Assembly (NCBI GenBank): GCA_027485165.1
Contig: JAIXRN010000089.1
Location: forward strand, 36,186-100,185
Reading direction: 5' to 3'
DNA: 64,000 nucleotides
Source: Rubrivivax sp.
Lineage (GTDB): Bacteria > Pseudomonadota > Gammaproteobacteria > Burkholderiales > Burkholderiaceae_C
A model generated the notes under the pieces. It had not been told where the DNA came from. It saw nothing but the letters and a program-made list of their open reading frames with translations, and did not search any database. The position numbers and the translations under genes are program-made. The stretch's first letter is position 1. Every line of letters starts with the position of its first letter. Shown here piece by piece: positions 27,411 to 36,427 of this stretch.

Positions 27411-28129
27411 CACGACCGCAGCGGCCCGCCCGGTTGGTCGCTGGCCTTCAGCGATTCCAGCAGGCGCCTGGCGGCTTCTTGCTCGGCCGTGCGGCGCGAC
27501 TTGCCTTCGCCGCGTTCGGCCAAGCCCAGCGCCGCGACGGCACATTCCACTTCGAAGGTCTGCGCGTGCGCCTGGCCACGGGTGGCCACGATGCGGTAGG
27601 CCGGTACGGCAAAACGACGCGCCTGCAGCCATTCCTGCAGTTCAGTCTTGGCGTCCTTGGTCCAGCTTTCGGCTTCGGTGGCCTGGATGATGTCGCCGAA
27701 CAGCGTGCGCACCACTTCCGCCGCCGGTGCGAAGCCGCCGTCCAGGAACACACCGCCGATGATGGCTTCAACCGCGTCAGCCAGGATCGACGCGCGCTGC
27801 GCACCGCCGCCGCGGGCTTCGCCCTCGGACATGCGGAGCACCTCGGGCAGGCCCAGGTGCAGGCCCACACGGTGCAGGCTGTCCTCACGCACCAGATGGG
27901 CGCGCACGCGCGTCAGGTCGCCTTCGTCGCTGCCGGAAAACCGTTCGTACAACAGGCTGGACACCGCCAGGTTCAGCACCGCATCGCCCAGGAATTCCAG
28001 CCGTTCGTTGTGCTCTGCACCGAAGCTGCGGTGCGTCAGCGCGCGCATCAGCAGGCCCTGCGCGTTGAAGCGATAGCCCAGGCGCCTTTGCAGGGCCAGC
28101 AGTGCGGTGTCGTTGCGGGCGGGAACCAT
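27410..28129 (-). CDS. rnc: Ribonuclease III
   Basis: Cuts double-stranded RNA in rRNA processing and mRNA turnover. The 239-residue protein has the RNase III signature [12 protein letters not shown] (41-52), further metal-binding residues in [16 protein letters not shown], and a C-terminal double-stranded RNA-binding domain ([11 protein letters not shown] through [13 protein letters not shown]). The ATG at 28129 follows the DUF4845 gene by 7 bp and its stop codon overlaps the era start. The unit DUF4845-rnc-era-recO is probably translated from one message. Confidence 0.96.
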   Translation of the reverse strand: MVPARNDTALLALQRRLGYRFNAQGLLMRALTHRSFGAEHNERLEFLGDAVLNLAVSSLLYERFSGSDEGDLTRVRAHLVREDSLHRVGLHLGLPEVLRMSEGEARGGGAQRASILADAVEAIIGGVFLDGGFAPAAEVVRTLFGDIIQATEAESWTKDAKTELQEWLQARRFAVPAYRIVATRGQAHAQTFEVECAVAALGLAERGEGKSRRTAEQEAARRLLESLKASDQPGGPLRS

Positions 28130-28136
28130 GCCGTGG

Positions 28137-28511
28137 CTACTTCGAGCGGCCTTCGTACTTGATGAGCAGGAAGACGGGGCCGAACAGGTCGATTTCCTTG
28201 TTGTAGGCGAAAGCGATCACGACGCGGTCGTTTTCCTTCGTGATCACCAGGTCCTTGCCGCCAATGGACGCGATGGAGTACTCGACTTCCTTCTGCCGGT
28301 CGAAGGCGCTGCGGGTCTCGGCCACCGTCTGCGGTGACGCCGCGGCGATCTGCTTGATCGCGCGCTGGATGGTGAAGTATTCGTTCACCGTCGGCAGGAC
28401 GCGGATCAGCACGTAGCCGAGGAAGCTGACGACCACGGCCCAGAACACCAGGCCAAACAGCGTGATGCCGCGCTGGCGGCCGGGGGATTTCAGGGTCGAG
28501 GTTCTGCTCAT
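28137..28511 (-). CDS. DUF4845 small membrane protein
   Basis: The ATG at 28511 has AGGAG upstream and gives 124 residues; an upstream in-frame ATG would add 25 residues without any match to the family. There is one transmembrane helix (about residues 18-40, ITLFGLVFWAVVVSFLGYVLIRVLP), then a periplasmic domain of about 80 residues. Proteins of this DUF sit between lepB and rnc in many beta- and gammaproteobacteria; their role is unknown. The position after signal peptidase (58 bp) and before rnc (7 bp) matches that pattern. The short, prepilin-like N-terminal region (RGITLFGL) is notable, but there is no clear prepilin cleavage site. Confidence 0.85.
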   Translation of the reverse strand: MSRTSTLKSPGRQRGITLFGLVFWAVVVSFLGYVLIRVLPTVNEYFTIQRAIKQIAAASPQTVAETRSAFDRQKEVEYSIASIGGKDLVITKENDRVVIAFAYNKEIDLFGPVFLLIKYEGRSK

Positions 28512-28569
28512 GCGCGGGTTCTCCTGCCAGGCACCGGGACGCCAACGGGCAACGTGCGCTGCCGCGGGC

Positions 28570-29541
28570 TCAATGGAAAGCGCCAATGCGCCCCAGGTTG
28601 CCGAAGTTCATCCACACGAAGAATGCCTTGCCCACGATGTTTTCATCGGGCACAAATCCCCAGAACCGTGAATCTTGTGAGTTATCCCGGTTGTCGCCCA
28701 TCATGAAGTAGTGCCCCGCAGGCACCTTGCACGTCACGCCTTCGGGTGTGTAGCGGCAGTTCTCGGCCATCGGGAAGCGCTTGGGATCGGGCCCGTAGTA
28801 GGCCTGGCGCTGCGGCTCGACCAGGATGCGGTGTTCCAGCTTGCCCAGCTTTTCGCTGAACTGTGGCGCATAGCGCAGGCTGTCCTCGTCATAGAACTCG
28901 GGCAGGGTCTTCAGTTCGACCGGCTGCCCGTTCACGCTGAGCTTCTGGTTGATGTAGGCCACCTCGTCGCCGGGGATGCCCACCACGCGCTTGATGTAGT
29001 CCTGCCGCGGGTCGACCGGGTAGCGGAACACCATCACGTCGCCGCGCTGCACGGGGTTGTTGTCGATGATCTTCTTGTTGATCACCGGCAGCCGTACGCC
29101 GTAGTGAAACTTGCTCACCAGGATCAGGTCGCCCACCAACAGAGTGGGGATCATCGACCCCGAAGGAATCTTGAACGGCTCGAATAGGAAGCTGCGCAAC
29201 AGGAACACGATCAGGATCACCGGGAACAGCCCGGCCGTCCAGTCCAGCCACCAGGGCTGCATCAGCAGCTTCTGGCGCGCGGTCTCGACGTCGCCGTCGA
29301 CCTTCTCAATGCCCATGCGCGCCAGGTCGGCGCGGCGTGTGGCGTCCTGGGCCAGCAGCGCCTGGGCAGCGGCTTCGCGCGCGGGGCGAAAGCGGAACTT
29401 CTCCGCCAGCCAGTAGGCCAGCGTCACCACCGTCAGCACGAACAGCAGCAGCGAAAAGTTGCCGGTCCAGAAACCCAGGAACCAGCCGCCGAGATAGACG
29501 ATCAACAGGCCGAACAGACCCGCGGTGAAAGAGGAAATCAA
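28570..29541 (-). CDS. lepB: Signal peptidase I
   Basis: Inner-membrane enzyme that cleaves signal peptides from secreted proteins. The 323-residue protein has two N-terminal membrane helices, a third near 105-120, the catalytic Ser129 in PSGSMIPTL, the general base Lys184 in YIKRVVGIPGD, and the late box GDNRDNSQDSRFWG. There is no ATG near the right place. The frame begins with TTG at 29541, five bases after the lepA stop codon and without a clear ribosome-binding site, so translation is probably coupled to lepA. The lepA-lepB pair is conserved across proteobacteria. Confidence 0.93.
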   Translation of the reverse strand: MISSFTAGLFGLLIVYLGGWFLGFWTGNFSLLLFVLTVVTLAYWLAEKFRFRPAREAAAQALLAQDATRRADLARMGIEKVDGDVETARQKLLMQPWWLDWTAGLFPVILIVFLLRSFLFEPFKIPSGSMIPTLLVGDLILVSKFHYGVRLPVINKKIIDNNPVQRGDVMVFRYPVDPRQDYIKRVVGIPGDEVAYINQKLSVNGQPVELKTLPEFYDEDSLRYAPQFSEKLGKLEHRILVEPQRQAYYGPDPKRFPMAENCRYTPEGVTCKVPAGHYFMMGDNRDNSQDSRFWGFVPDENIVGKAFFVWMNFGNLGRIGAFH

Positions 29542-29546
29542 GATGT

Positions 29547-31361
29547 TCAGTTGTCCACTTGGAGAATGGCGAGGAAGGCCTCCTGCGGCACTTCGACGGA
29601 GCCGATCTGCTTCATGCGCTTCTTGCCGGCCTTCTGTTTTTCCAGCAGCTTCTTCTTGCGGGTGATGTCACCGCCGTAGCATTTTGCCAGCACGTTCTTG
29701 CGCAGGGCCTTGATGTTCTCGCGCGAGATGATGTTGGCCCCGATGGCGGCCTGGATGGCGACGTCGTACATCTGACGCGGGATGATCTCGCGCATCTTGG
29801 ACGCCACGGCGCGGGCGCGGTACTGGCTCTGGCTGCGGTGCACGATCAGGCTGAGCGCGTCGATGCGGTCGCCGTTGATGAGCATGTCCACCTTCACGAC
29901 GTCGGCGGCGCGGTATTCCTTGAACTCGTAGTCCATGCTCGCGTAGCCGCGCGAAACCGACTTCAGCTTGTCGAAGAAGTCCAGCACGATCTCGGCCAGC
30001 GGCATCTCGTAGGTCAGCATCACCTGGCGGCCGTGGTAGGCCATGTTCAGCTGCACGCCGCGCTTTTCGTTGGCCAGCGTCATCACCGGGCCCACGTAGT
30101 CCTGCGGCATGAACAGGTGCACGGTGACGATGGGCTCGCGGATTTCCTGGATGCGCCCCTGGTCGGGCATCTTGCTGGGGTTCTCGACCTCGATCACTTC
30201 ACCTTCGGCCCCGCCCAGCTGCACCTGATAGACAACGCTGGGGGCAGTGGTGATGAGGTCCTGGTCGAACTCGCGCTCCAGCCGTTCCTGCACGATTTCC
30301 ATGTGCAGCAGGCCCAGGAAGCCGCAGCGGAAACCGAAGCCCAGCGCCTGGCTCACTTCGGGTTCGAAGCGCAGGCTGCTGTCGTTCAGCTTCAGCTTCT
30401 CCAGCGCGTCGCGCAGCTGGTCGTATTCGCTGGCTTCGGTGGGGTACAGGCCCGCGAACACCTGCGGCTTGATTTCCTTGAAGCCCGGCAGTGCCTCGAC
30501 CGCAGGGCCCAGGTTGTTGGGCAGCTTCTTTTCCAGCGTCAGCGTGTCGCCCACCTTGGCGGCATGCAGTTCCTTGATGCCGCAGATGATGAAGCCCACT
30601 TCGCCAGCCTTCAGGGTTTCGCGCGGCAGGCTCTTCGGCGTGAACACGCCCATGTGTTCGATGCCGTAGGTCGTGTTGGTGGCCATCATCCGCACGCGTT
30701 CGCCGCGGCTCAAAGCGCCGTCGACCACCCGCACCAGCATCACCACGCCGACATAGTTGTCGAACCAGCTGTCGATGATCATCGCGCGCGGCGGTGCGTC
30801 CGGATTGCCGCGCGGCGCTGGCATGCGGTGGATCACGGCTTCGATGATGTCGTCGATGCCCAGACCGGTCTTGGCACTGCAGGGGATAGCGTCAGTGGCG
30901 TCGATGCCGATGACGTCCTCGATCTCCTGCTTGGCGTTTTCCGGGTCGGCCTGCGGCAGGTCCATCTTGTTCAGCACCGGCACCACTTCCACGCCCAGGT
31001 CCAGCGCGGTGTAGCAATTGGCCACGGTCTGGGCTTCGACGCCCTGCGATGCGTCCACCACCAGCAGCGCGCCTTCACAGGCGCTGAGCGAGCGGCTCAC
31101 TTCATAAGAGAAGTCGACGTGGCCCGGCGTGTCGATCAGGTTCAGGTGGTAGGTGTGACCATCGCGCGCCTTGTACTGCAGCGCTGCGGTCTGCGCCTTG
31201 ATGGTGATGCCGCGCTCGCGTTCGATGTCCATCGAGTCGAGCACCTGGGCTTCCATCTCGCGGTCAGACAGACCTCCACAGCGCTGGATGATGCGGTCGG
31301 CCAGCGTGCTCTTGCCGTGGTCGATGTGGGCAATGATCGAGAAGTTGCGAATGTGGTTCAT
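29547..31361 (-). CDS. lepA: Elongation factor 4 (LepA)
   Basis: Ribosome-associated translational GTPase. The start ATG at 31361 ([19 protein letters not shown]) matches the family exactly; the frame is open 20 codons upstream without support. The 604-residue product has the G1 loop AHIDHGKST (11-19), [14 protein letters not shown], and the LepA-specific C-terminal domain ending in [22 protein letters not shown] residues and [10 protein letters not shown]. It is the first gene after a 494-bp gap with terminators, so the lepA-lepB operon likely has its own promoter there. Confidence 0.96.
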   Translation of the reverse strand: MNHIRNFSIIAHIDHGKSTLADRIIQRCGGLSDREMEAQVLDSMDIERERGITIKAQTAALQYKARDGHTYHLNLIDTPGHVDFSYEVSRSLSACEGALLVVDASQGVEAQTVANCYTALDLGVEVVPVLNKMDLPQADPENAKQEIEDVIGIDATDAIPCSAKTGLGIDDIIEAVIHRMPAPRGNPDAPPRAMIIDSWFDNYVGVVMLVRVVDGALSRGERVRMMATNTTYGIEHMGVFTPKSLPRETLKAGEVGFIICGIKELHAAKVGDTLTLEKKLPNNLGPAVEALPGFKEIKPQVFAGLYPTEASEYDQLRDALEKLKLNDSSLRFEPEVSQALGFGFRCGFLGLLHMEIVQERLEREFDQDLITTAPSVVYQVQLGGAEGEVIEVENPSKMPDQGRIQEIREPIVTVHLFMPQDYVGPVMTLANEKRGVQLNMAYHGRQVMLTYEMPLAEIVLDFFDKLKSVSRGYASMDYEFKEYRAADVVKVDMLINGDRIDALSLIVHRSQSQYRARAVASKMREIIPRQMYDVAIQAAIGANIISRENIKALRKNVLAKCYGGDITRKKKLLEKQKAGKKRMKQIGSVEVPQEAFLAILQVDN

Positions 31362-31493
31362 CAGGGTGATTGCATCGCAGATTTGCGAAGCGCGTAGCGC
31401 GGCTGGGATCAAGGGCCGCACGGTGCGTCGGCCGGCGTCAGCGGCGCATGAATGGCGGCTTCATGCAGCGACACACTGGGCAGCACGCGGGCT

Positions 31494-31526
31494 AAAAAAA
31501 AGGCGCGTCCAAAAAGATGACGCGCC
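31494..31526 (-). terminator. Strong intrinsic terminator upstream of lepA
   Basis: On the minus strand an 8-bp perfect stem (gacgcgcc / ggcgcgtc, extended by AA/TT) with a 9-base loop is followed by eight T residues. It is oriented with lepA but lies 133 bp before the lepA start and about 330 bp after mucD. It therefore ends a short RNA or acts as an attenuator rather than ending mucD. Confidence 0.85.
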
Positions 31527-31558
31527 TTCCAACAGAACGTTTGGCAACTGCTTGTTGG
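31494..31558 (-). ncRNA. Candidate small RNA (or lepA leader attenuator), about 65 nt
   Basis: A -10-like TAGAAT (minus strand, 31570-31565) would start transcription near 31558. The predicted RNA has a 5' stem CCAACA/TGTTGG (31553-31558 with 31529-31534) and ends in the strong terminator with eight U residues, the form of Hfq-binding small RNAs. The -35 region is weak. Promoter and 5' end are inference; the terminator is clear. The alternative is an attenuated lepA leader. I cannot assign it to a known RNA family. Confidence 0.35.
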
Positions 31559-31814
31559 GCATTCATTCTAACCACAAGCACCGGCCGGGAACCCGCGCCA
31601 ATGCTGCATTTCTGGCCGTTGCAGGGTGCCAACAGGGAAAACTGTCCACAGCTTTTCCACAGTCTGGATGAAGCCGGCTTGACCCACCAATCCCATTCGA
31701 AACAGCCTTGAAAGCGGCCATCACCTGGGGTGATTCCAGACGCCTGAGTGCGCAATCGCAGCCATCAAAATTTGAAGTGGGCGACTACTAACTTGCGGAC
31801 CCCAAGGTCCGCCA

Positions 31815-31841
31815 GGGTCTTTCCATGATGCGGAAAGACCC
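31815..31841 (-). terminator. Hairpin directly downstream of mucD
   Basis: A perfect 10-bp stem (gggtctttcc / ggaaagaccc, 7-base loop) begins 14 bases after the mucD stop codon. No T tract follows on either strand, so it may act as an mRNA 3' stabiliser or a weak terminator of the rpoE-rseA-rseB-mucD message. Confidence 0.55.
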
Positions 31842-31855
31842 CCGGCGCAGATCAA

Positions 31856-33373
31856 CTAGCGCGTCGGCCGGATCACGAAGTAGTTCGTCCACTCGCCGCG
31901 GCGTACCAGCACGCTGGCCGCGCGGGCCTTTTCGACCTTCGCGGCCAGGCTCATGAACTGCTTGCTGTCGGTGACTTCGGTGTTGTCGAGCGACAGGATG
32001 ATGTCGCCCTCGCGCAGACCGGCGCGGGCCGCGGCGCCTTCGACGGCGTCGACGCGCACGCCGCCACGCACCCGCAGGTCCTTCTTCTGGGCCTCGGTCA
32101 GGTCGGAAACGGTCAGGCCGATGGCGGACTTGGCGGCCGGTGCGGCGCTGCCGGGTTCGGCGGCCGCGCGGCGAGCCGGGCGCTCTGGTTCGAATTCCGC
32201 CACTGCCACGGCGATATCACGCGACGCCCCGCGCCTGAACACCTGCAGCGTGGCCTTTGTACCGGGCTTGGTGGCGCCCACCAGGCGCGGCAGGTCGCCT
32301 GATCGTTCGACCGTCTTGCCGTCGACCTTGACGATGATGTCGCCAGCCTCGACGCCGGCCTTGTCGGCCGGGCCGTCCTTTTCGACGCTCTGCACCAGCG
32401 CGCCGGCGGGTTTGCCCAGGCCGATCGATTCCGCCACTTCCTTCGTCACGGGTGCGATCGTCACGCCGATGCGGCCGCGGATCACCCGGCCCACGATGCG
32501 CAGCTGGTCGGCCACGCGCATGGCATCGTCGATCGGGATGGCAAAGCTGATGCCCTGGAAGCCGCCGCTGCGGCTGTAGATCTGCGAATTGATGCCCACC
32601 ACTTCGCCGCGCAGATTCAAGAGCGGGCCACCGCTGTTGCCGGGGTTGATGGCGACGTCGGTCTGGATGAAGTTCAGGTAGTCGCCCGTGTCACGCTGCT
32701 TGGCGCTGACGATGCCGGCCGTGACAGTGTTTTCCAGCCCGAACGGCGAGCCGATGGCCATCACCCATTCACCCACCTTCAGCCGGCCGACGTCGCCGAT
32801 CTTCACGAAGGGCAGGCCGGTGGCGTCGATCTTCACCACCGCCACGTCGGTGCGGCGGTCGGCGCCGATGATGCGGGCCTTCAGTTCACGCTTGTCGGTG
32901 AGGGTGACGATGACTTCATCGGCCCCGTCGATGACGTGCGCGTTGGTCATGATGAAGCCGTCGGCCGTCAGGATGAAGCCGGAACCCACACCGCGCTGGC
33001 GCTGGTCTTCGTCACCGCCGCCAGGGCCGCCCGGGCCACCAGGCCCGCCACGGGGGTTGGGGCTGCGGTCGGGCCGGTTGGGCATGGGAATCCCGAAGCG
33101 GCGGAAGAACTCTTCGATGTTGGGGTCGACCTCGCCAGGGCCACTGGCCGCCCCGCCACGACGTTCGACGGTGCGGATGTTGACCACGGTCGGGCTCAGG
33201 CGTTCAGCGATCTCGCTGAAGTCGGGCAGGGTCACGGTCTGTGCCTGGCTGGCTTGCGGCCACCAAGCTGCAGCCGCCACAAACAGGGCCGCGCCGGCCA
33301 ACCAGCGCTGCCAGACCTGTGGCCGGCGGGCAGCTTGAACAGGGGCAAGAGCCATCGATGAAACGTTGCGCAT
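31856..33373 (-). CDS. mucD: Periplasmic serine protease, DegP/MucD family
   Basis: Periplasmic HtrA-type protease/chaperone of the sigma-E envelope stress system. I chose the ATG at 33373 (505 residues); a TTG five codons upstream is possible. An N-terminal signal peptide ends near ASQAQ (about 45). The catalytic triad is His146 in TNAHV, Asp176 in RRTDVAVV and Ser247 in NPGNSGGPL. Two PDZ domains follow (about 280-380 and 405-500). A Gly/Pro linker with repeated GGP lies before the protease core (about 109-120). It is the last gene of the rpoE-rseA-rseB-mucD set, with a hairpin after the stop codon. Confidence 0.94.
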   Translation of the reverse strand: MRNVSSMALAPVQAARRPQVWQRWLAGAALFVAAAAWWPQASQAQTVTLPDFSEIAERLSPTVVNIRTVERRGGAASGPGEVDPNIEEFFRRFGIPMPNRPDRSPNPRGGPGGPGGPGGGDEDQRQRGVGSGFILTADGFIMTNAHVIDGADEVIVTLTDKRELKARIIGADRRTDVAVVKIDATGLPFVKIGDVGRLKVGEWVMAIGSPFGLENTVTAGIVSAKQRDTGDYLNFIQTDVAINPGNSGGPLLNLRGEVVGINSQIYSRSGGFQGISFAIPIDDAMRVADQLRIVGRVIRGRIGVTIAPVTKEVAESIGLGKPAGALVQSVEKDGPADKAGVEAGDIIVKVDGKTVERSGDLPRLVGATKPGTKATLQVFRRGASRDIAVAVAEFEPERPARRAAAEPGSAAPAAKSAIGLTVSDLTEAQKKDLRVRGGVRVDAVEGAAARAGLREGDIILSLDNTEVTDSKQFMSLAAKVEKARAASVLVRRGEWTNYFVIRPTR

Positions 33374-33415
33374 GGGGTGGTTCTTCAAAGGCGGTCGGGG
33401 GGTCGGTGTTTGGCC

Positions 33416-33440
33416 GGGGAAAACGGGGAAAACGGGGAAA
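33416..33440. repeat. Short tandem repeat between rseB and mucD
   Basis: Two full copies of ggggaaaac and a third partial copy lie in the 84-bp gap between rseB and mucD. Purine runs of this kind read as pyrimidine tracts on the transcribed minus strand. No function is evident. Confidence 0.75.
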
Positions 33441-33457
33441 GGGCGAAAGGGCCGGGC

Positions 33458-34522
33458 TCAGCGCCTTCGGTTCAAGGACTCCGCGAGCAGCTTCAGCGTG
33501 CCAGCAGGCGCGTCGCCCACGGCTGTGAACCAGTGGCCTTCGCGCTTCAGCGTCACGGTGCTGGTGGCGCCCAGCTGGGCCTGCACTTCCTGCTTGTGGC
33601 GCCGGGCGTCGTAAGGTTCGATGAAGACCGACACATGGGCCAGGCCGTCGGAGAACACCGCCTGCAGCACCGGGTCGGAAGGCCCGCCGTCTGCACTTTG
33701 GGCACGGCCGGCGTCGAGTTCGCGACGCACACAGCCCGTCAGCTTGAAGCCGGCCACCGCCTGCGCCAGGGTCCAGCCTGCTTCTTCGAGCTTCACCCGT
33801 TCCTGCTTCGGGCGCACAACGCGAAAGCCTTCCGTGCGGGCAGCGGTTGCCATCACGGTCTTGGGTTGTGGCTTCACGCCGATTTCAACTTCCGAAAAGG
33901 CGGCCGATTCCAGCACCGCACGGTCGGCACCCAGCCCCAGCACTTCAGCGCGCAGCATCAGGCCCGATGCGCGGTCGGCCCAGACGCGCTGGGGGTAGCG
34001 CAGTGCGTCGCGCGGTTCCAGCAGCAGCACGTCGGCGTCGCGGCCGGCCACGCGCGAGGGGCCTTCGCGCTGCACCTGGTACTGCTCCAGCGCGCGCGGG
34101 TCCACGCGCTGGGGCGTCACCTGCCAGCCCGGCAGGGCTTCACGCCTTTCGATCACGGCCACGCGCGACTGCGGCCAGATGGTGTGCACCTCGTCGTTGT
34201 GGCGCACGATCTGGCGCGGGCGGCCGTCCTGCGTTTCCAGCTTTTCGTAGGTCTGGTCGCCCACGCAGTAGTGCCAGACGCGCGAACTCGACATCGTGCC
34301 GCCCGTGCTGAACACCAGCGTGCCGCGATAGTTGCCGGTGTTGGCAGCGGCGTGCATGCGCTGCAGCCAGGCCTGCGCTTCTTCGGTCGTCGCACGGCCG
34401 GTCTGCGCGCCGGCGGCAGCCGGCAGGAAGGCGGCAGACACCAGGGCCAGCGCCGGCAGCCAGCCGCGCCAGAGCCAGGGGGTCACAGGTCGCATCGCGG
34501 CATGCGGTCCTTCGGTGCGCAT
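33458..34522 (-). CDS. rseB: Sigma-E regulatory protein RseB/MucB
   Basis: Periplasmic protein that binds anti-sigma factor RseA and protects it from cleavage until envelope stress. The product is about 354 residues with an N-terminal signal peptide (WLPALALVSAAFLPAAAGAQ), then the MucB/RseB lipoprotein-carrier-like fold (GTLVFSTGGTMSSSRVWHY, DEVHTIWP) and a C-terminal domain ending in LLAESLNRR. The start is uncertain. The ATG at 34522 lies 19 bases after the rseA stop codon, while the ATG at 34495 gives a shorter, cleaner signal peptide and has GAAGGA upstream. Gene order rpoE-rseA-rseB-mucD fixes the identity. Confidence 0.9.
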   Translation of the reverse strand: MRTEGPHAAMRPVTPWLWRGWLPALALVSAAFLPAAAGAQTGRATTEEAQAWLQRMHAAANTGNYRGTLVFSTGGTMSSSRVWHYCVGDQTYEKLETQDGRPRQIVRHNDEVHTIWPQSRVAVIERREALPGWQVTPQRVDPRALEQYQVQREGPSRVAGRDADVLLLEPRDALRYPQRVWADRASGLMLRAEVLGLGADRAVLESAAFSEVEIGVKPQPKTVMATAARTEGFRVVRPKQERVKLEEAGWTLAQAVAGFKLTGCVRRELDAGRAQSADGGPSDPVLQAVFSDGLAHVSVFIEPYDARRHKQEVQAQLGATSTVTLKREGHWFTAVGDAPAGTLKLLAESLNRRR

Positions 34523-34541
34523 CACCAGCGTTGACCGGCGA

Positions 34542-35216
34542 TCACCGGCCCGCCCCAGCAGCCACCGCAGCGTCGACGCTGCGCAGGCTGACGCCGGGCA
34601 CTGCGGCAGCGCCGCCGCCGCGCACGGCCTGGTGAGCCTGCAGATAGGCGTCCAGGCGGGCGTCGCGGATCATGGCGGCACCGCTGCTGCCCACGCCCGC
34701 CGCTGCCGGCGCGGCCGCGCCGGATGCCAGCGACAGGCCGCTGGCCGACCGGGCCTGCAGCGCAGCGTTGTCGCGGGGGTCGCCCGTCGGGCCGGACAGG
34801 CGCGTCACCACCAGCACACCCGCCACGGCAACGAAGCCTGCCGCAGCAGCAGCCGGCGCCAGCCAGGCCTGGCGGCGGCGTGCCGGCACGGCCGTGGTGG
34901 TGGCGGGGGCCAAGGGCGGACGCTCGGGCATGGGCGCCAGCACGACGGGCTCGTCGGCCAGTCGTTCGCGCAGTCGCGCCAGGAAGGCCGCATCTCGGCC
35001 TTGGGGGCGGGCCAGCTCGTCGGAACGCAGCGCGTCACCGATCAGGTGATAGGTGTGCCAGGTCTGACGCATGTCAGCCCGGTCGCGCCAGGCCTGGCAG
35101 GCCCCCTGGGCACAGGCGCCATCGGCTTCGCCGTCCGCCAGGTCGGACAGCCAGGCGCGCAGCGTTTCGTCGCTGGGTTCGCCCGGCGTGGCGGGAGCAG
35201 AGGAATGCGATTTCAT
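34542..35216 (-). CDS. rseA: Anti-sigma-E factor RseA/MucA
   Basis: Single-pass membrane protein that holds RpoE inactive. The 224-residue product has an N-terminal cytoplasmic anti-sigma domain (ETLRAWLSDLADGEAD to WHTYHLIGDALRSDEL, the last a typical RseA_N motif), one transmembrane helix near 125-145 (WLAPAAAAAGFVAVAGVLVV), and a periplasmic Ala-rich tail that RseB would bind. The ATG at 35216 has GAAGGCAG upstream; a GTG five codons earlier is less likely. It follows rpoE by 102 bp. The periplasmic part is short and poorly conserved, as usual. Confidence 0.9.
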   Translation of the reverse strand: MKSHSSAPATPGEPSDETLRAWLSDLADGEADGACAQGACQAWRDRADMRQTWHTYHLIGDALRSDELARPQGRDAAFLARLRERLADEPVVLAPMPERPPLAPATTTAVPARRRQAWLAPAAAAAGFVAVAGVLVVTRLSGPTGDPRDNAALQARSASGLSLASGAAAPAAAGVGSSGAAMIRDARLDAYLQAHQAVRGGGAAAVPGVSLRSVDAAVAAGAGR

Positions 35217-35318
35217 GGGGACTGCCTTCACAAGGGACAGGTGAACGGGGCGGAAAGTGGAAGGATCGAGAGATGCACAGGGTTCGGCGCGGGTCAGCGA
35301 GCGGCTTCTGCTGGAACG

Positions 35319-35933
35319 CTACCAGCGGTCGCCTTCCTGGGTACCCAATAACGGGCGCAACTTCAAGGCAATGGCTTCACGCGCCCGGAAGATGCGCGAA
35401 CGCACGGTGCCGATGGGGCAATTCATGGCTTCAGAGATTTCCTCATAGCTGAGACCTTCGATCTCCCGCAATGTGATGGCCTGCCGCAAATCCTCAGACA
35501 GGGCCTCGATCGCGGAGTTCACCGCGGCGGCAATTTCCTTGCTGGCCAGCAGGGCTTCGGGTGTCTCGCCGTCGGTTAGTTCATTCTCGGCGCGTGAAGT
35601 TTCCTCACCTTCTTCCTGTCCGGCACGGTTGCCTTCCAGTACCAGGGGGTCGCGCTTGAAGTCTGACAGCGCCTTCTTGGCCGAGTTCACGGCTATCCGA
35701 TACAGCCAGGTGTAGAAGGCACTTTCACCACGGAACTGTGGCAGCGCACGGTAGGCGCGGATGAAGGTTTCCTGCGCGATGTCCTGCACAAGGTCGGTGT
35801 CGCGCACCATGCGGCCGATCAGCCTTTCGATCCGGCGCTGGTACTTCACCACCAGCATCTCGAATGCGCGCACCTCGCCGCGCTTGGCGCGGTCCACCAG
35901 CTCGGCATCGGCGTCGGGTTGGGTCATCGGCAT
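35319..35933 (-). CDS. rpoE: RNA polymerase sigma factor RpoE (ECF)
   Basis: Envelope-stress ECF sigma factor. The 204-residue product has region 2 (FEMLVVKYQRRIERLIGRMV, DTDLVQDIAQETFIRAYRAL, FYTWLYRIAVNSAKK) and region 4 (EDLRQAITLREIEGLSYEEI, CPIGTVRSRIFRAREAI). The ATG at 35933 overlaps the stop codon of the upstream small gene (TGATG), and a second ATG two codons later also fits. The open frame upstream of these is a shadow. Region 2 and 4 sequences are the RpoE/AlgU type. rseA, rseB and mucD follow in order. Confidence 0.95.
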   Translation of the reverse strand: MPMTQPDADAELVDRAKRGEVRAFEMLVVKYQRRIERLIGRMVRDTDLVQDIAQETFIRAYRALPQFRGESAFYTWLYRIAVNSAKKALSDFKRDPLVLEGNRAGQEEGEETSRAENELTDGETPEALLASKEIAAAVNSAIEALSEDLRQAITLREIEGLSYEEISEAMNCPIGTVRSRIFRAREAIALKLRPLLGTQEGDRW

Positions 35934-36427
35934 CAGCGGCCCTGCTCTTGCACGCCCGGTCCTTGCGCGCCCTGCTCTTGAACGCCCTGTCCTGGCAGGC
36001 CCGACGCGTCGACCCGGCGCGGCGGCGCGAGCAGTGCCACGCGCAGGCTGTGCCAGGCCACGCCGGCGTCGGCCTGGCCCACGGCCAGCCAGAGCGGACC
36101 AGTATCGGCGCGCTGCAGGCGCAAGAGCGCCCAGGCGTCGGCCAGCAGCATCAGGCGCACCGCGACGGCCTCGCGGTCGGCCAGCCACTGGGCGCCGTCC
36201 CATTGCAGCTGCAAGGGGCTTGCAGCCAGCCGAACCCAGGCCCAGCGCCCTGTACCGGCGCCCACGGCAAGCGCCAGGACCGAACACCATCCGATCGACA
36301 GGCCGCCATGCCAGACCAGCCAGAGCGTGAAGGTCGCCGCGGCCGCTGCATACAGACCGGCCTGAACCCAGCGCCACGCCCGGCTCTGGCACAAGACGCT
36401 GACCGGCGGCGCGTGGCGCACGGCCAA
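35933..36427 (-). CDS. Small membrane protein of unknown function between fabF and rpoE
   Basis: The frame lies exactly between fabF (starts one base after its stop codon) and rpoE (overlap TGATG), so it is very likely translated. No ATG is available; TTG at 36427 or GTG at 36421 must serve. The 164 residues have two hydrophobic helices near the N-terminus (about 22-60, with AAAAATFTLWLVWHGG and CSVLALAVGAGTG), a soluble part with paired Trp/Leu motifs, and a C-terminal tail repeating GVQEQG twice. The layout is reminiscent of YgfX/CptA-type small membrane proteins, but this is a weak resemblance. Function unknown. Confidence 0.65.
   Translation of the reverse strand: MAVRHAPPVSVLCQSRAWRWVQAGLYAAAAATFTLWLVWHGGLSIGWCSVLALAVGAGTGRWAWVRLAASPLQLQWDGAQWLADREAVAVRLMLLADAWALLRLQRADTGPLWLAVGQADAGVAWHSLRVALLAPPRRVDASGLPGQGVQEQGAQGPGVQEQGR

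Larger units (their letters stand above)
31362..31855. other. Gene-free region between mucD and lepA
   Basis: This 494-bp stretch holds a hairpin directly after mucD (31815-31841), a strong intrinsic terminator with eight T residues (31494-31526, minus-strand sense), a -10-like TAGAAT (31565-31570 on the minus strand) between them, and about 130 bp of leader before lepA. No credible protein gene was seen. The arrangement suggests a short transcript ending at 31494; see the ncRNA entry. Confidence 0.7.

Noticed and set aside
29559..31397. A 612-codon open frame on the plus strand opposite lepA
   Set aside because: The minus strand is an unmistakable LepA. The plus-strand product is compositionally biased (His/Val/Gln-rich) and has no start signal.
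31642..31662. Paired tccacag motifs resembling DnaA boxes
   Set aside because: The match to the TTATCCACA consensus is poor, and there are only two copies with no AT-rich unwinding region.
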